From NCBI GenBank assembly GCA_900543585.1, contig UQRP01000032.1, positions 1 through 28,441 on the forward strand: DNA of 28,441 nucleotides, in the 5' to 3' direction. Below the pieces are notes generated by a model. It worked only from the letters and a program-made list of their open reading frames with translations. It made no database searches and had not been told where the DNA came from. Below are positions 21,820-28,429 of this stretch, one piece after another. Source of the stretch: an uncultured Prevotella sp. GTDB taxonomy: Bacteria > Bacteroidota > Bacteroidia > Bacteroidales > Bacteroidaceae. The stretch's first letter is position 1, and the number at the start of each line of letters is the position of its first letter. Made by a program: the position numbers and the translations under genes.

Positions 21820-21849
21820 CATGAGGCAGTCCATTAGGGCTGCCTTATG
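21820..21849. terminator. Hairpin between convergent MFS and thioredoxin genes
   Basis: CATGAGGCAG (21820-21829) and CTGCCTTATG (21840-21849) pair over ten positions with one G:T, around a 10-base loop. There is no strong T-run on either side, but its position between convergent genes fits a bidirectional terminator. Confidence 0.45.
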
Positions 21850-21872
21850 TCGTTTGCAGGCTGAGCTTACCA

Positions 21873-22382
21873 TTACTTTCCTTCCACCGCCTTTGGTGTC
21901 CAATTATTGAAGAAACGTAGGACTTTATCTTTATTATAACCTTGTCCTTCTTCCAGGAAACTAGAGTCTTGAATGTGAACAACATTGCCGTTTGGGTCGA
22001 GGATGACAAAGACGGGGAATCCAAAACGTTGTGGATTGCCGAGACGCCGCATCAATGTCTTTGCAGCTTTTACTTGTTCCTCACCACCTGATTTGCGCGG
22101 ATTGTAGTTGACATGAATATAAATAAAGTTGTCGCTGATTACCTTAGATATATCACTGTCTTTGCTGATAAAGTCGGCAAAGCGCAGGCACCACGGACAC
22201 CAGTTGCCACCAACCTGGCAGACAACGAATTTTTCAGGATTAGCAGTCCTTGTCGAAACAAGGGCTTTGTCAATCTGCTCCATCGGATTGATATTTTCGT
22301 CATAGACCTTCTTTAGACCGGTCTGTGCGCTCACCATGATTGTCATGAGTGCAAATACTACTGTAAGAATGCTTTTCTTCAT
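21873..22382 (-). CDS. Exported thioredoxin-like protein (WCPWC)
   Basis: A 169-residue protein with a signal peptide (MKKSILTVVFALMTIMVSAQ, cleavage near A-Q), so periplasmic or surface-linked. The thioredoxin fold carries the redox motif W-C-P-W-C in VGGNWCPWCLRFADFISKDS near residues 59-74, and the cis-proline loop FGFPVFVILDPNGNVV near 120-135. The spacing and the WCxWC form match thioredoxin_7/DUF255-like secreted thioredoxins of Bacteroidota, which probably reduce or form disulfides in envelope proteins. It is monocistronic behind a clear -7 box at 22405-22412 and convergent with the efflux operon. The partner protein is unknown. Confidence 0.9.
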   Translation of the reverse strand: MKKSILTVVFALMTIMVSAQTGLKKVYDENINPMEQIDKALVSTRTANPEKFVVCQVGGNWCPWCLRFADFISKDSDISKVISDNFIYIHVNYNPRKSGGEEQVKAAKTLMRRLGNPQRFGFPVFVILDPNGNVVHIQDSSFLEEGQGYNKDKVLRFFNNWTPKAVEGK

Positions 22383-22404
22383 AATTTTTCTTGTTTATCT
22401 GCTG

Positions 22405-22412
22405 CAAAAGTA
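22405..22412 (-). promoter_or_regulatory. -7 box of the thioredoxin-like gene
   Basis: CAAAAGTA reads TACTTTTG on the minus strand, 22 bp before the ATG at 22382. Confidence 0.6.
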
Positions 22413-22482
22413 ATGTTTTTATCATGAATTGGTCTCAGCTCACCTTCGAACATCCGCCCATAGGTAAAAAGCTCCGTTATGA

Positions 22483-22514
22483 TTTGGCTATTCAAGTTTG
22501 TTTTCATATCTTTG
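22483..22514 (+). promoter_or_regulatory. Promoter of the YhcH/YjgK/YiaL gene
   Basis: TTTG (22483-22486) and TATCTTTG (22507-22514) are separated by 20 bp, and the -7 box lies 25 bp before the ATG at 22540. Confidence 0.65.
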
Positions 22515-22539
22515 CCCGGTACTAATAATAAGAATAAAA

Positions 22540-22992
22540 ATGATCATCGACAAATTGGAAAACCTTGGGCAGTATGTTGCCTTGAACCCACGTTTCAAAG
22601 AGGTGATAGCCTTTATCAATCAACATGACCTGACGAAATTGGCCAACGGACGGCATGCCATTGATGGCGACAAGCTTTTTGTGAATGTTGAAGACGACAA
22701 AGGAAAGTTGAAAGAAGAGGCTGTGATAGAGTATCACCGCAGAATGATAGACATACAGGTTCCTCTGAACATTGCTGAGACCTATGGTTATACGCCCGTT
22801 GCAGACCTGAAAGATGTTCCTTTCGATGAAGAGCGGGACATTGCCAAGCAGCCTGATGCCAAGCCGCGTAACTATGTAACGCTCAACCCTGGTGAGTTTG
22901 CCATCTTCTTCCCACAAGATGGTCATGCACCCTGTATCGCCGATGGCAACCTCCACAAGGCCGTATTCAAAGTAGAAAAGCGTTTCAGATGA
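22540..22992 (+). CDS. YhcH/YjgK/YiaL family protein (DUF386)
   Basis: A 150-residue cupin-like protein. The start at 22540 follows the promoter (22483-22514), whereas the longer open frame from 22498 would begin inside it. Family features are MIIDKLENLGQYVALNPRFK at the N-terminus, GRHAIDGDKLFVNVEDDKGK, the metal-binding EYHRRMIDIQVPLNIAETYG (E-x-H motif), the PGEFAIFFPQDGHAPCIADG segment with the second histidine, and a C-terminal VFKVEK. Members bind a metal and are linked to sugar (for example N-acetylneuraminate or rare sugar) metabolism, often as anomerase-like enzymes. It stands alone and faces the end of the arsA gene, so no pathway context is visible here. Confidence 0.92.
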   Translation: MIIDKLENLGQYVALNPRFKEVIAFINQHDLTKLANGRHAIDGDKLFVNVEDDKGKLKEEAVIEYHRRMIDIQVPLNIAETYGYTPVADLKDVPFDEERDIAKQPDAKPRNYVTLNPGEFAIFFPQDGHAPCIADGNLHKAVFKVEKRFR

Positions 22993-23089
22993 AAAGCTTT
23001 TGACTTGAGGGCTCCATAACAATTAAGAACCTGTAAAGATACTGTTACAACTTGCCTGACAGCGCCCAAAAACATTTTTATGACATAGG

Positions 23090-24796
23090 CTACCTTTGCC
23101 AAGGTCTCAAAACGAACTTTCCACCAGTGATATGCTCCACCTCCATCATCCATTTCTTCTCGTTGGCTGCTTTGGCCTGCAGGAACGGGTCGGAGGTATG
23201 GTTGAGCAGCAAGCATTGGTTGACAACCCACCAACGCTGATGGATGCCGGCACGCTTAAGATCAGCACGCAACCGCTGAGCCTCTAATACGGGCGTTGGC
23301 TCAGGCAGGGTGACGATGATGAATGCCGACTGACGCTCGTCACGCAGACGCGGCAGCAACCGCTGGACGGCAACGGGCGCGTCGCCCTCATTGTGGGCTA
23401 TCTGCCGGTCATAGCTCTGCGTAGAGTCGAGTAGGAGCAAGGCATGACCTGTAGGAGCCGTGTCGATGACAACCGTCTTGCTGTCGGCACGCATCACAAT
23501 GTCTGCAAAGCGGCGAAAGACAGCTATCTCCTGGGTGCATGGACTGCGAAGGTCCTCTTCTATATAGGAGAAGTCGGTAACACCGGCTTCCCGTGCTTTC
23601 TGCCTGACCTCCTCTTTATAAGCCTCCAATACGCTCTGTTCGTCGATGACAGCCACCTCAATGCCCGCGTGTTTCGCCAACTGCGCGTTGAGATGGTTGG
23701 CAGGATCGGTAGTGGTGAGCAGTACGTCGTCACCCAACTTCTTCAACCCTAAGGCTATCAGCGTAGCGATGGTTGTCTTGCCGACGCCACCCTTGCCCAT
23801 AGTGAACACCACGCGCTTACCCTCTTCGTGAAGCGTACGGATGAGATCGTCAAGGGTCCGATAGTCGCCCATGCTCTCGGCAACTGGAACTTTGGCAGAG
23901 CAGTCGCTGACGAGCATTCTGCGGATATTTGCCACCGTATCCATATTGTAAGAACGTAAGGGTACAAACATCATCTCCATCTTAGCGAGCGTCTCGGGCA
24001 TCATCTTCAAGGCTTGTTGTTGAGTGGAGAACATCGCCTTTGCCAAAGAGTCGTCATGTTCAGACAAGTCCATAACACCATTGAGCACTAAAAGTTGGTT
24101 GTCAATACCGAGTTGCCCCAGTTCATAAGCCGAACGGGCTGCCTCTTTGAGGGCAGCCTCCTGCGGACGGCTGACAAGAATCAGTTTGGTCTTGTTGCCA
24201 TCGGCAAGATTTTCCACAGCTTGTCGATAAACCTCCTTTCGCGACTCCAACCCCGATAGCTGTCCGAGACACGAAGCACCGTGCTTACTCGTCTTGATGA
24301 ACGAGGTCCAGGCTGTGGGCAGCTGGAGCATGCGTAGCGTGTGGCCGGTAGGTGCTGTGTCGAAGATGATGTGGTCATACTTACTGGCGTCCGACCTATT
24401 AGTGAGGAAGTCGGAGAACTGATTGAAAGCGGCTATCTCCACCGTACAGGAGCCCGACAGCTGTTCCTCCATATTGGCGATGGCTGAGTCGGGCAAGACG
24501 CCACGGTAAGGACCTACCACCGACTCGCGATATTCCTCTGCCGCCTTCACAGGGTCGAGGTTGACGACAGTGAGTCCCTTCACTCCAGCGATGCTTGAGC
24601 CATGCTGTGAAATATCCTGATGGAAAACATCTTGAAGGTTGGAAGCTGGGTCTGTACTGATGAGCAATACCCGCTCGCCACTATCTGCCATAGCAATGGC
24701 CGTAGCACAGGCCAAACTGGTTTTTCCAACGCCTCCTTTACCGGTGAAGAACAAGTATTTTTGTCGCTTCACTGCGTTGAAGTCATACTTTTTCAT
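23090..24796 (-). CDS. arsA: Arsenical pump-driving ATPase ArsA (tandem two-domain)
   Basis: A 568-residue ATPase from the ATG at 24796; the open frame to 24844 adds residues that overlap the arsD end. Two homologous halves each hold a P-loop: GKGGVGKTSLA (residues 19-29) and GKGGVGKTTIATL in the second half, plus the DTAPTGHTLRMLQ and DTAPTGHALLLLD signatures. Three cysteine contexts that bind arsenite in ArsA are present: GSCTVEIAAF, KHGASCLGQL and RSPCTQEIAVF. It should energise an ArsB or ACR3 arsenite permease, yet no such gene follows; the next gene is convergent. It is the last gene of a trx-arsD-arsA operon with 13-19 bp gaps. Confidence 0.95.
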   Translation of the reverse strand: MKKYDFNAVKRQKYLFFTGKGGVGKTSLACATAIAMADSGERVLLISTDPASNLQDVFHQDISQHGSSIAGVKGLTVVNLDPVKAAEEYRESVVGPYRGVLPDSAIANMEEQLSGSCTVEIAAFNQFSDFLTNRSDASKYDHIIFDTAPTGHTLRMLQLPTAWTSFIKTSKHGASCLGQLSGLESRKEVYRQAVENLADGNKTKLILVSRPQEAALKEAARSAYELGQLGIDNQLLVLNGVMDLSEHDDSLAKAMFSTQQQALKMMPETLAKMEMMFVPLRSYNMDTVANIRRMLVSDCSAKVPVAESMGDYRTLDDLIRTLHEEGKRVVFTMGKGGVGKTTIATLIALGLKKLGDDVLLTTTDPANHLNAQLAKHAGIEVAVIDEQSVLEAYKEEVRQKAREAGVTDFSYIEEDLRSPCTQEIAVFRRFADIVMRADSKTVVIDTAPTGHALLLLDSTQSYDRQIAHNEGDAPVAVQRLLPRLRDERQSAFIIVTLPEPTPVLEAQRLRADLKRAGIHQRWWVVNQCLLLNHTSDPFLQAKAANEKKWMMEVEHITGGKFVLRPWQR

Positions 24797-24809
24797 ACGT
24801 GTTTCTATT

Positions 24810-25193
24810 TTAGCAGCAACACCCGCAACCCTGGTCAGAATCATGATCCCCGCAGCAGCAAGCGCTCTGTCTGTCAGGGATAACCATAAGGTCTTTGCCC
24901 GACCATTCGCTCATCTGCATCGTAGAAGGGTATTCACCGGTTACGGCAATCTCTCCGTCAACGAGGGTGATGGGTAGCACGTCGGCACCTTTCTCCTGAA
25001 GCAAATGCTTTACTTTCTCGTTATGGATAAAGGCCTGTGGCTCACTGCTCAGGTTATGACGCCTCACCTCAATGCCCATATTCTTCAACGCATCGATGAG
25101 CGTGGCGATACGCAGCAGGTTTTTGTCTACACTGGGACCGCATACTTCCGTCGAGCAACACATGGCCGGGTCGAAAATCTCTATCGTTTTCAT
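24810..25193 (-). CDS. arsD: Arsenic metallochaperone ArsD
   Basis: A 127-residue protein that carries arsenite to ArsA and can act as a weak repressor. The arsenite site is exactly placed: Cys12-Cys13 and Cys18 in DPAMCCSTEVCGPS. The thioredoxin-like fold follows (VDKNLLRIATLIDALKNMGI, EVRRHNLSSEPQAFIHNEKV, LLQEKGADVLPITLVDGEIA). The C-terminus is cysteine-rich (SACCCGDHDSDQGCGCCC), with vicinal pairs as in R773-type ArsD. It lies 13 bp upstream of arsA and 19 bp downstream of the small thioredoxin gene, matching the common Bacteroidota order. The frame is intact. Confidence 0.95.
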   Translation of the reverse strand: MKTIEIFDPAMCCSTEVCGPSVDKNLLRIATLIDALKNMGIEVRRHNLSSEPQAFIHNEKVKHLLQEKGADVLPITLVDGEIAVTGEYPSTMQMSEWSGKDLMVIPDRQSACCCGDHDSDQGCGCCC

Positions 25194-25212
25194 AATCTGT
25201 CAATTAATCTGT

Positions 25213-25452
25213 TTATATCTGGTTGTTTAATAATTGTCTCACCTCTGAAGCCGATGGCACCTGCCCGTTGAGTACGACTTTTCCGTCGATGACAATGGCA
25301 GGCATCGACATAATGTTATAGTCCAAAATTTTAGCGATGTCGGTCACATACTCTAAAGTAGCATTCACCTTATCCTCCTCGATGACCTGCTTGACAGTAT
25401 CAAAAGTCTTCTTACATCGGCAGCAGCCGGAACCTAACACTTTAATCTCCAT
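25213..25452 (-). CDS. Small thioredoxin-like redox protein of the ars operon
   Basis: A 79-residue minimal thioredoxin-fold protein ('redox-active disulfide protein 2' type) from ATG 25452; the open frame to 25464 adds only four residues. The N-terminal strand runs into GSGCCRCKKTFDTVKQVIEE near residues 7-26, with a C-C-x-C redox centre, followed by VTDIAKILDYNIMSMPAIVI and DGKVVLNGQVPSASEVRQLL. These proteins commonly sit in ars operons and may keep ArsD, ArsC or the permease reduced. It begins the trx-arsD-arsA transcript, though only a weak -7-like TAATTTTA is visible near 25475-25485. Confidence 0.9.
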   Translation of the reverse strand: MEIKVLGSGCCRCKKTFDTVKQVIEEDKVNATLEYVTDIAKILDYNIMSMPAIVIDGKVVLNGQVPSASEVRQLLNNQI

Positions 25453-25539
25453 AAACTTTAGCATTATAATATTTGTAAAATTACGAACAAATGAATTATT
25501 AGAAAAGGCGAACCGTATGAGACCCGCCTAAGACAAAGG

Positions 25540-25983
25540 TTAATTTTCTTGTTTAGAGTCGCAACCTTTGACTTGCCGGAAATAAAACTCTCTGAATGAT
25601 TGGATGATATGGTCTCTTACCTCACGAAATACTATAAGTTGAGCTTCCACTCCGCCCTTTGCTGACGCAGGGTCTGGAAAACTGATGTGCAGCTGTTGCC
25701 TCACTGTGCCTGAAAAGACGGGGCATGATTCACGGGCGTGATTGCATACCATGATGACAAAGTCCCACTTCTCGTCGAGGTATTGCTTGACATCGTGCGG
25801 TTCCAAATCAGTAATCGGCATTTCTGCCTCTTCCATCACCTGAATGGCTAAAGGATGAACATGACACGCAGGGTGAGTACCAGCCGACCTCACGCAGAGT
25901 CCTTCATCCAGATGTTGCAGACAGGCTTGCGCCATCTTACTCCTGCAACTATTACCCGTACAGAGAATCAATATCTTCATCAT
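25540..25983 (-). CDS. arsC: Arsenate reductase, thioredoxin-coupled LMW-PTP type
   Basis: A 147-residue enzyme from ATG 25983 (a second ATG follows at once at 25980). Counting from the second ATG, the phosphatase-type loop is C7-T-G-N-S-C-R13, and the redox pair is Cys79 and Cys86 in VCNHARESCPVF, seven residues apart as in S. aureus pI258 ArsC (Cys10, 82, 89). The FPDPA segment with the general acid Asp is present. It therefore reduces arsenate to arsenite with electrons from thioredoxin. It has its own -7 box (25992-25999) so close to the start that the mRNA is probably leaderless. It lies 87 bp upstream of the trx-arsD-arsA operon. Confidence 0.93.
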   Translation of the reverse strand: MMKILILCTGNSCRSKMAQACLQHLDEGLCVRSAGTHPACHVHPLAIQVMEEAEMPITDLEPHDVKQYLDEKWDFVIMVCNHARESCPVFSGTVRQQLHISFPDPASAKGGVEAQLIVFREVRDHIIQSFREFYFRQVKGCDSKQEN

Positions 25984-25991
25984 ATCGTTCG

Positions 25992-25999
25992 CAAAGTTA
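25992..25999 (-). promoter_or_regulatory. -7 box of arsC
   Basis: CAAAGTTA reads TAACTTTG on the minus strand, only eight bases before the ATG at 25983. Confidence 0.55.
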
Positions 26000-26086
26000 C
26001 GAATAATGTTTGAATAGCAAAAACTAATCCTAATGCTTAACGATATTTTACATTTGAAGATACAGATGTATGGTTCTGTAAACAAC

Positions 26087-26130
26087 AAGACCGCATTCGT
26101 GCATCAATCAGATGCAACAAATGCGGTCTT
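26087..26130. terminator. Strong hairpin downstream of the winged-helix gene
   Basis: AAGACCGCATT (26087-26097) pairs with AATGCGGTCTT (26120-26130), and TGCATC (26100-26105) with GATGCA (26111-26116) inside it. On the minus strand it is followed by the T-rich TTGTTGTTT. It lies 20 bp after the stop of the winged-helix gene. Confidence 0.7.
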
Positions 26131-26150
26131 GGTAACTACCTGACAGACAT

Positions 26151-26333
26151 TTACTTCTGTGCCGGTTCCCATTTGCAGCGGACGGGCGATACGATAGCCC
26201 CCTCGGCCTTGAGCTCCTTCATAGCCTTGTCTACCTCTTTACGGTCAAGTCCTGAGAGTTCTGCTATCTTGCCTGCATTGAGCGGTGTGCCAGCCTGCTT
26301 CATAGTCTCCAATACTGTGTCTTTTGTTGCCAT
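26151..26333 (-). CDS. Small winged-helix DNA-binding-like protein
   Basis: A 60-residue protein from ATG 26333 (a second possible start at 26339 adds two residues). It is a single helix-turn-helix unit: DTVLETMKQAGTPLNAGKIA, ELSGLDRKEVDKAMKELKAE and a final wing strand GAIVSPVRCKWEPAQK. Such minimal wHTH proteins are common in Prevotella and Bacteroides and are annotated as transcriptional regulators; targets are unknown. It is not ArsR (no metal-binding cysteine helix), though it lies upstream of arsC on the same strand; a hairpin (26087-26130) separates them. It has its own -7 box at 26382-26389. Confidence 0.78.
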   Translation of the reverse strand: MATKDTVLETMKQAGTPLNAGKIAELSGLDRKEVDKAMKELKAEGAIVSPVRCKWEPAQK

Positions 26334-26381
26334 AATCAATGTCTCCTATAATTAAATATGAATGATTATTTTCTCAATGGA

Positions 26382-26389
26382 CAAAGTTA
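26382..26389 (-). promoter_or_regulatory. -7 box of the winged-helix gene
   Basis: CAAAGTTA reads TAACTTTG on the minus strand, 48 bp before the ATG at 26333. The rest of the gap 26390-26520 shows no gene. Confidence 0.55.
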
Positions 26390-26520
26390 GTAATAACTTT
26401 CCATACTTGACTTAAAAAAGACTGAAAATTTATATAGCCCACATCAGTTTCATTATGTCTCCACATCCGTCAAACACAGTGAGGCTATCGTGAGGCGCTG
26501 CACAAGGTCTTTGATATTAT

Positions 26521-26548
26521 AAAAAAGGAGCGGTCAAGCGACCGCCCC
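26521..26548 (-). terminator. Intrinsic terminator after the xpt/Rossmann relic
   Basis: On the minus strand GCGGTC and GACCGC (arms 26540-26545 and 26530-26535) form a stem with a 4-base loop, extended by flanking G/C-rich bases, and TTTTTT (26521-26526) follows. Confidence 0.78.
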
Positions 26549-26560
26549 GAATCATCTTGC

Positions 26561-26674
26561 TTAGTATCCGATGGTGAAGCGCTCCTTGTGGTGAGCGGGC
26601 TTCTCCAACTCGTCAACCATGGCCACAGCGTAGTCCTGGACGGAGATGTGGCTCGTGCCAGTGGCAGGGTGCAT
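26561..26674 (-). pseudogene. 3' relic of a Rossmann-fold NAD(P)-binding (SDR/NmrA-like) gene
   Basis: The 37-codon frame reads MHPATGTSHISVQDYAVAMV, DELEKPAHHKERFTIGY and a TAA at 26561-26563. SHIS-x-x-DYA-AM-DE-E-P-HH-ERFT-GY is the typical C-terminus of NAD(P)H-binding, atypical-SDR proteins such as the YwnB-like group. The remaining roughly 170-180 N-terminal residues are missing, and the relic begins five bases after the xpt stop. It thus looks like a deletion that fused xpt to the end of its former downstream neighbour, keeping that gene's terminator (26521-26548). Confidence 0.65.
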
Positions 26675-26678
26675 GATC

Positions 26679-27251
26679 TTATTCCTCCCTCAGCTTGATC
26701 TCACAGTTGTCAAGGGAGTCGACAATAGCCAGACTCTCGCACCGCACACCGGCTGCCTCGATGACGTCACGTCCGTGCTGGAAAGCCTTCTCGATAATAA
26801 ATCCCATGCCGACGAGCTCGGCTCCGGCCTGGTTGCAGAGGTCGATGATGCCCTTGGCCGCATTGCCGTAGGCCAGGAAGTCGTCGACGAAGATGACCTT
26901 GTCGTTGGGGGTGAGGTAGTCTTTTGAGATGACTACGTGGTACTCCCGCTGTTTCGTGAATGAGAAGACACGTGTGGAGAGCATGTTGTCCATCGTTGAA
27001 GGCTTTTTCTTCTTGGCAAACACTACAGGCAGGTCGAGCAGAAATCCCATCATGATGGCGGGCGCAATGCCACTGGCCTCAATGGTGATAATCTTGTTGA
27101 CATCCGAAGAGGCAAAGCGGCGTATCAGTTCCACCGCCACTGCCTTCATCAGGTTGGGATCCATCTGATGGTTGATGAATTTGTCTACCTTCAGTATTCC
27201 GCCGGGGTAGCACTTTCCGTCCTTGAGGATACGGTCACGAAGTAATTTCAT
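26679..27251 (-). CDS. xpt: Xanthine phosphoribosyltransferase
   Basis: A 190-residue cytoplasmic enzyme that makes XMP from xanthine and PRPP in purine salvage. N-terminal MKLLRDRILKDGKCYPGGIL and KVDKFINHQMDPNLM are typical of Xpt. The loop ITIEASGIAPA near residues 56-66 and the PRPP-binding VIFVDDFLAYGNAAKGI near residues 119-135 are intact, as is the KKKKPSTM loop. Length is normal (about 190). It is transcribed alone from a -7 box at 27273-27280. The following relic of a Rossmann-fold gene shares its transcript and terminator. Confidence 0.94.
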   Translation of the reverse strand: MKLLRDRILKDGKCYPGGILKVDKFINHQMDPNLMKAVAVELIRRFASSDVNKIITIEASGIAPAIMMGFLLDLPVVFAKKKKPSTMDNMLSTRVFSFTKQREYHVVISKDYLTPNDKVIFVDDFLAYGNAAKGIIDLCNQAGAELVGMGFIIEKAFQHGRDVIEAAGVRCESLAIVDSLDNCEIKLREE

Positions 27252-27272
27252 AATAAAGAGCGTTTAATGTTA

Positions 27273-27280
27273 CAAAGTTA
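27273..27280 (-). promoter_or_regulatory. -7 box of xpt
   Basis: CAAAGTTA reads TAACTTTG on the minus strand, 21 bp before the ATG at 27251. No purine riboswitch-like fold was recognised in this short leader. Confidence 0.6.
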
Positions 27281-27372
27281 CTACAATCCTGTGTAATGAC
27301 AAAATAAACGCGCTTATGAATTATTTTTCACCCTTTGCTCGTCTATACAACTATTTTCTCGCCGAAACTTCG

Positions 27373-27380
27373 TACCTTTG
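27373..27380 (+). promoter_or_regulatory. -7 box of the small ORF-GNAT pair
   Basis: TACCTTTG on the plus strand, 88 bp before the ATG at 27469. The TTTT of CTATTTTCTC lies upstream as a weak -33 element. Confidence 0.55.
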
Positions 27381-27468
27381 TAACGTCATTATGAAGTTGC
27401 GTGCGATGAGGTTGCGCGCTGACACAGAGTAGGACACCGATTAGAATCATCAAGCAACAAAAGAACAC

Positions 27469-27609
27469 ATGCAATACGAGGACCTTTGGCAGAAACAGGA
27501 CGAGATAACGTCAGCGTTCAACTCCCTTGGCTATTCCCTATGGAACTTGCGCTACGACCGTCCGTCCTTTTCCTTCCACTTAGAGCTGAAGGATACGATT
27601 GTAGATTAA
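27469..27609 (+). CDS. Small hypothetical ORF upstream of GNAT gene
   Basis: A 46-residue frame (MQYEDLWQKQDEITSAFNSL, then GYSLWNLRYDRPSFSFHLEL) that ends with TAA at 27607-27609, two bases before the GNAT ATG at 27612. It follows the -7 box at 27373-27380. Composition is protein-like and amphipathic, but no family is recognised. It may be a short leader protein coupled to the GNAT gene, or the 5' remnant of a deleted gene, which would match the many truncated genes nearby. The 27486 open frame that spans this region in another phase is considered a non-coding extension of the GNAT frame. Confidence 0.35.
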   Translation: MQYEDLWQKQDEITSAFNSLGYSLWNLRYDRPSFSFHLELKDTIVD

Positions 27610-27611
27610 AG

Positions 27612-28109
27612 ATGACAGGTCAGATGTACAATTATAGAATACGATGGACTAACGGCAATGACCGGGAGTTTGAAATGTTCCACGCCATAACGGAGAACTA
27701 CTACAACCAGCTTGTCGGCGGTCCACAGAACAGACAGTCGTTTGTCGCCGGCAATCAGTCGAAGGACGTAAAATATGCGATGATAGTCTATTCCAAAGAG
27801 GATGTCCCCGTCGCGTGCTCTGGTTTGAAGGAACATGGCAACGGCGATGTGGAGATAAAACGGGTGTGGGTGCAACCACTATTCCGTGACCAGCACATTG
27901 CGACATTCATGATACGTGAACTTGAGAACTTCGCCCATGAGCATGGATATAGAAGGACCGTGCTTATGACTCGCGAGAGAATGGACTATGCTATCAAGCT
28001 GTATGAAGGCTTGGGGTATAAACGCATTGAGAACTATCCGCCATACCAGCACATGGATGACGCAGTTTGCTATGCAAAAGACTTATCCGCCATACCAGCA
28101 CATGGATGA
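27612..28109 (+). CDS. GNAT family N-acetyltransferase with frameshifted C-terminus
   Basis: A 165-residue protein from ATG 27612 (27624 is also possible). The GNAT fold is clear: an N-terminal part with MFHAITENYYNQLVGGPQNR, KYAMIVYSKEDVPVACSGLK, then motif A-like VEIKRVWVQPLFRDQHIATF with helix MIRELENFAHEHG, and motif B VLMTRERMDYAIKLYEGLGY followed by KRIENYPPYQHMDDAVCYAK. The acetyl-CoA loop is R-D-Q-H-I-A, a weak version of R-x-x-G-x-G/A. The C-terminus is altered: a 49-bp imperfect tandem duplication (28035-28132) shifts the frame so that it ends DLSAIPAHG at 28109. Without the duplication the frame would continue as AKDLKPGFGVMVLRVL to 28171-28173. The substrate is unknown. Confidence 0.82.
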   Translation: MTGQMYNYRIRWTNGNDREFEMFHAITENYYNQLVGGPQNRQSFVAGNQSKDVKYAMIVYSKEDVPVACSGLKEHGNGDVEIKRVWVQPLFRDQHIATFMIRELENFAHEHGYRRTVLMTRERMDYAIKLYEGLGYKRIENYPPYQHMDDAVCYAKDLSAIPAHG

Positions 28110-28132
28110 CGCGGTTAGCTATGCGAAAGATT
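28035..28132 (+). repeat. 49-bp imperfect tandem duplication at the GNAT 3' end
   Basis: Units 28035-28083 and 28084-28132 match at about 45 of 49 positions. 49 is not a multiple of three, so the second unit is read out of frame relative to the first. In the ancestral frame three of the four differences are synonymous (Ala, Ala, Asp codons) and one changes Cys to Ser. Confidence 0.9.
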
Positions 28133-28192
28133 TGAAACCTGGGTTCGGAGTAATGGTTTTGAGGGTCTTATAAAATCGCAGTTGAATTACCG

Positions 28193-28316
28193 ATTAGGAA
28201 CTAGTATCTAGGACTATAAGCAAGCTCGTACTGTGAACATGCAGTGCTCGTTCTGTTAGGCTTTTCCTAATTTGGAGCATGAGATTCTTTACGGAATCTT
28301 TAGTTCTTTCGCATGC
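28193..28316. other. Intergenic region with nested inverted repeats
   Basis: ATTAGGAA (28193-28200) pairs with TTCCTAAT (28264-28271); AGATTC (28282-28287) with GAATCT (28294-28299); GCATG (28277-28281) with CATGC (28312-28316). The arms could form two neighbouring structured elements, but no promoter or terminator clearly delimits an RNA. There is no gene in 28174-28429. Confidence 0.35.
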
Positions 28317-28346
28317 AGATGGATGGATCCATTCTGCACAAAAATA

Positions 28347-28424
28347 GGAAAAATGTGATATTTTAGTCTAAAACATTTGGAAAAACGTGATGAAGTTGCT
28401 ATATTTGCAAGGAAAAATGTGATA
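28347..28424 (+). repeat. Three GGAAAAAnGTGAT direct repeats at exact 32-bp spacing
   Basis: Copies start at 28347, 28379 and 28411 (GGAAAAATGTGATA, GGAAAAACGTGAT, GGAAAAATGTGATA). The middle copy overlaps the -33 TTTG (28376-28379) and the last lies just before the start codon at 28430. The spacing is about three helical turns. Confidence 0.8.
28376..28407 (+). promoter_or_regulatory. Promoter of the gene at the right edge
   Basis: TTTG (28376-28379) and TATATTTG (28400-28407) with a 20-bp spacer form a complete -33/-7 pair, 22 bp before the ATG at 28430. Confidence 0.65.
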
Positions 28425-28429
28425 CGACT

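Noticed and set aside
26151..26333. The small winged-helix protein as ArsR
   Set aside because: It lacks the cysteine-containing metal helix and is half the usual length; a hairpin separates it from arsC.
28120..28170. tRNA-like GGGTTCGGAG
   Set aside because: The TpsiC-like string is not accompanied by acceptor, D or anticodon stems, and it lies in the GNAT 3' end.
28347..28424. Replication origin iterons
   Set aside because: Only three copies overlapping a normal promoter; no rep gene or AT-rich unwinding region with DnaA boxes is visible.
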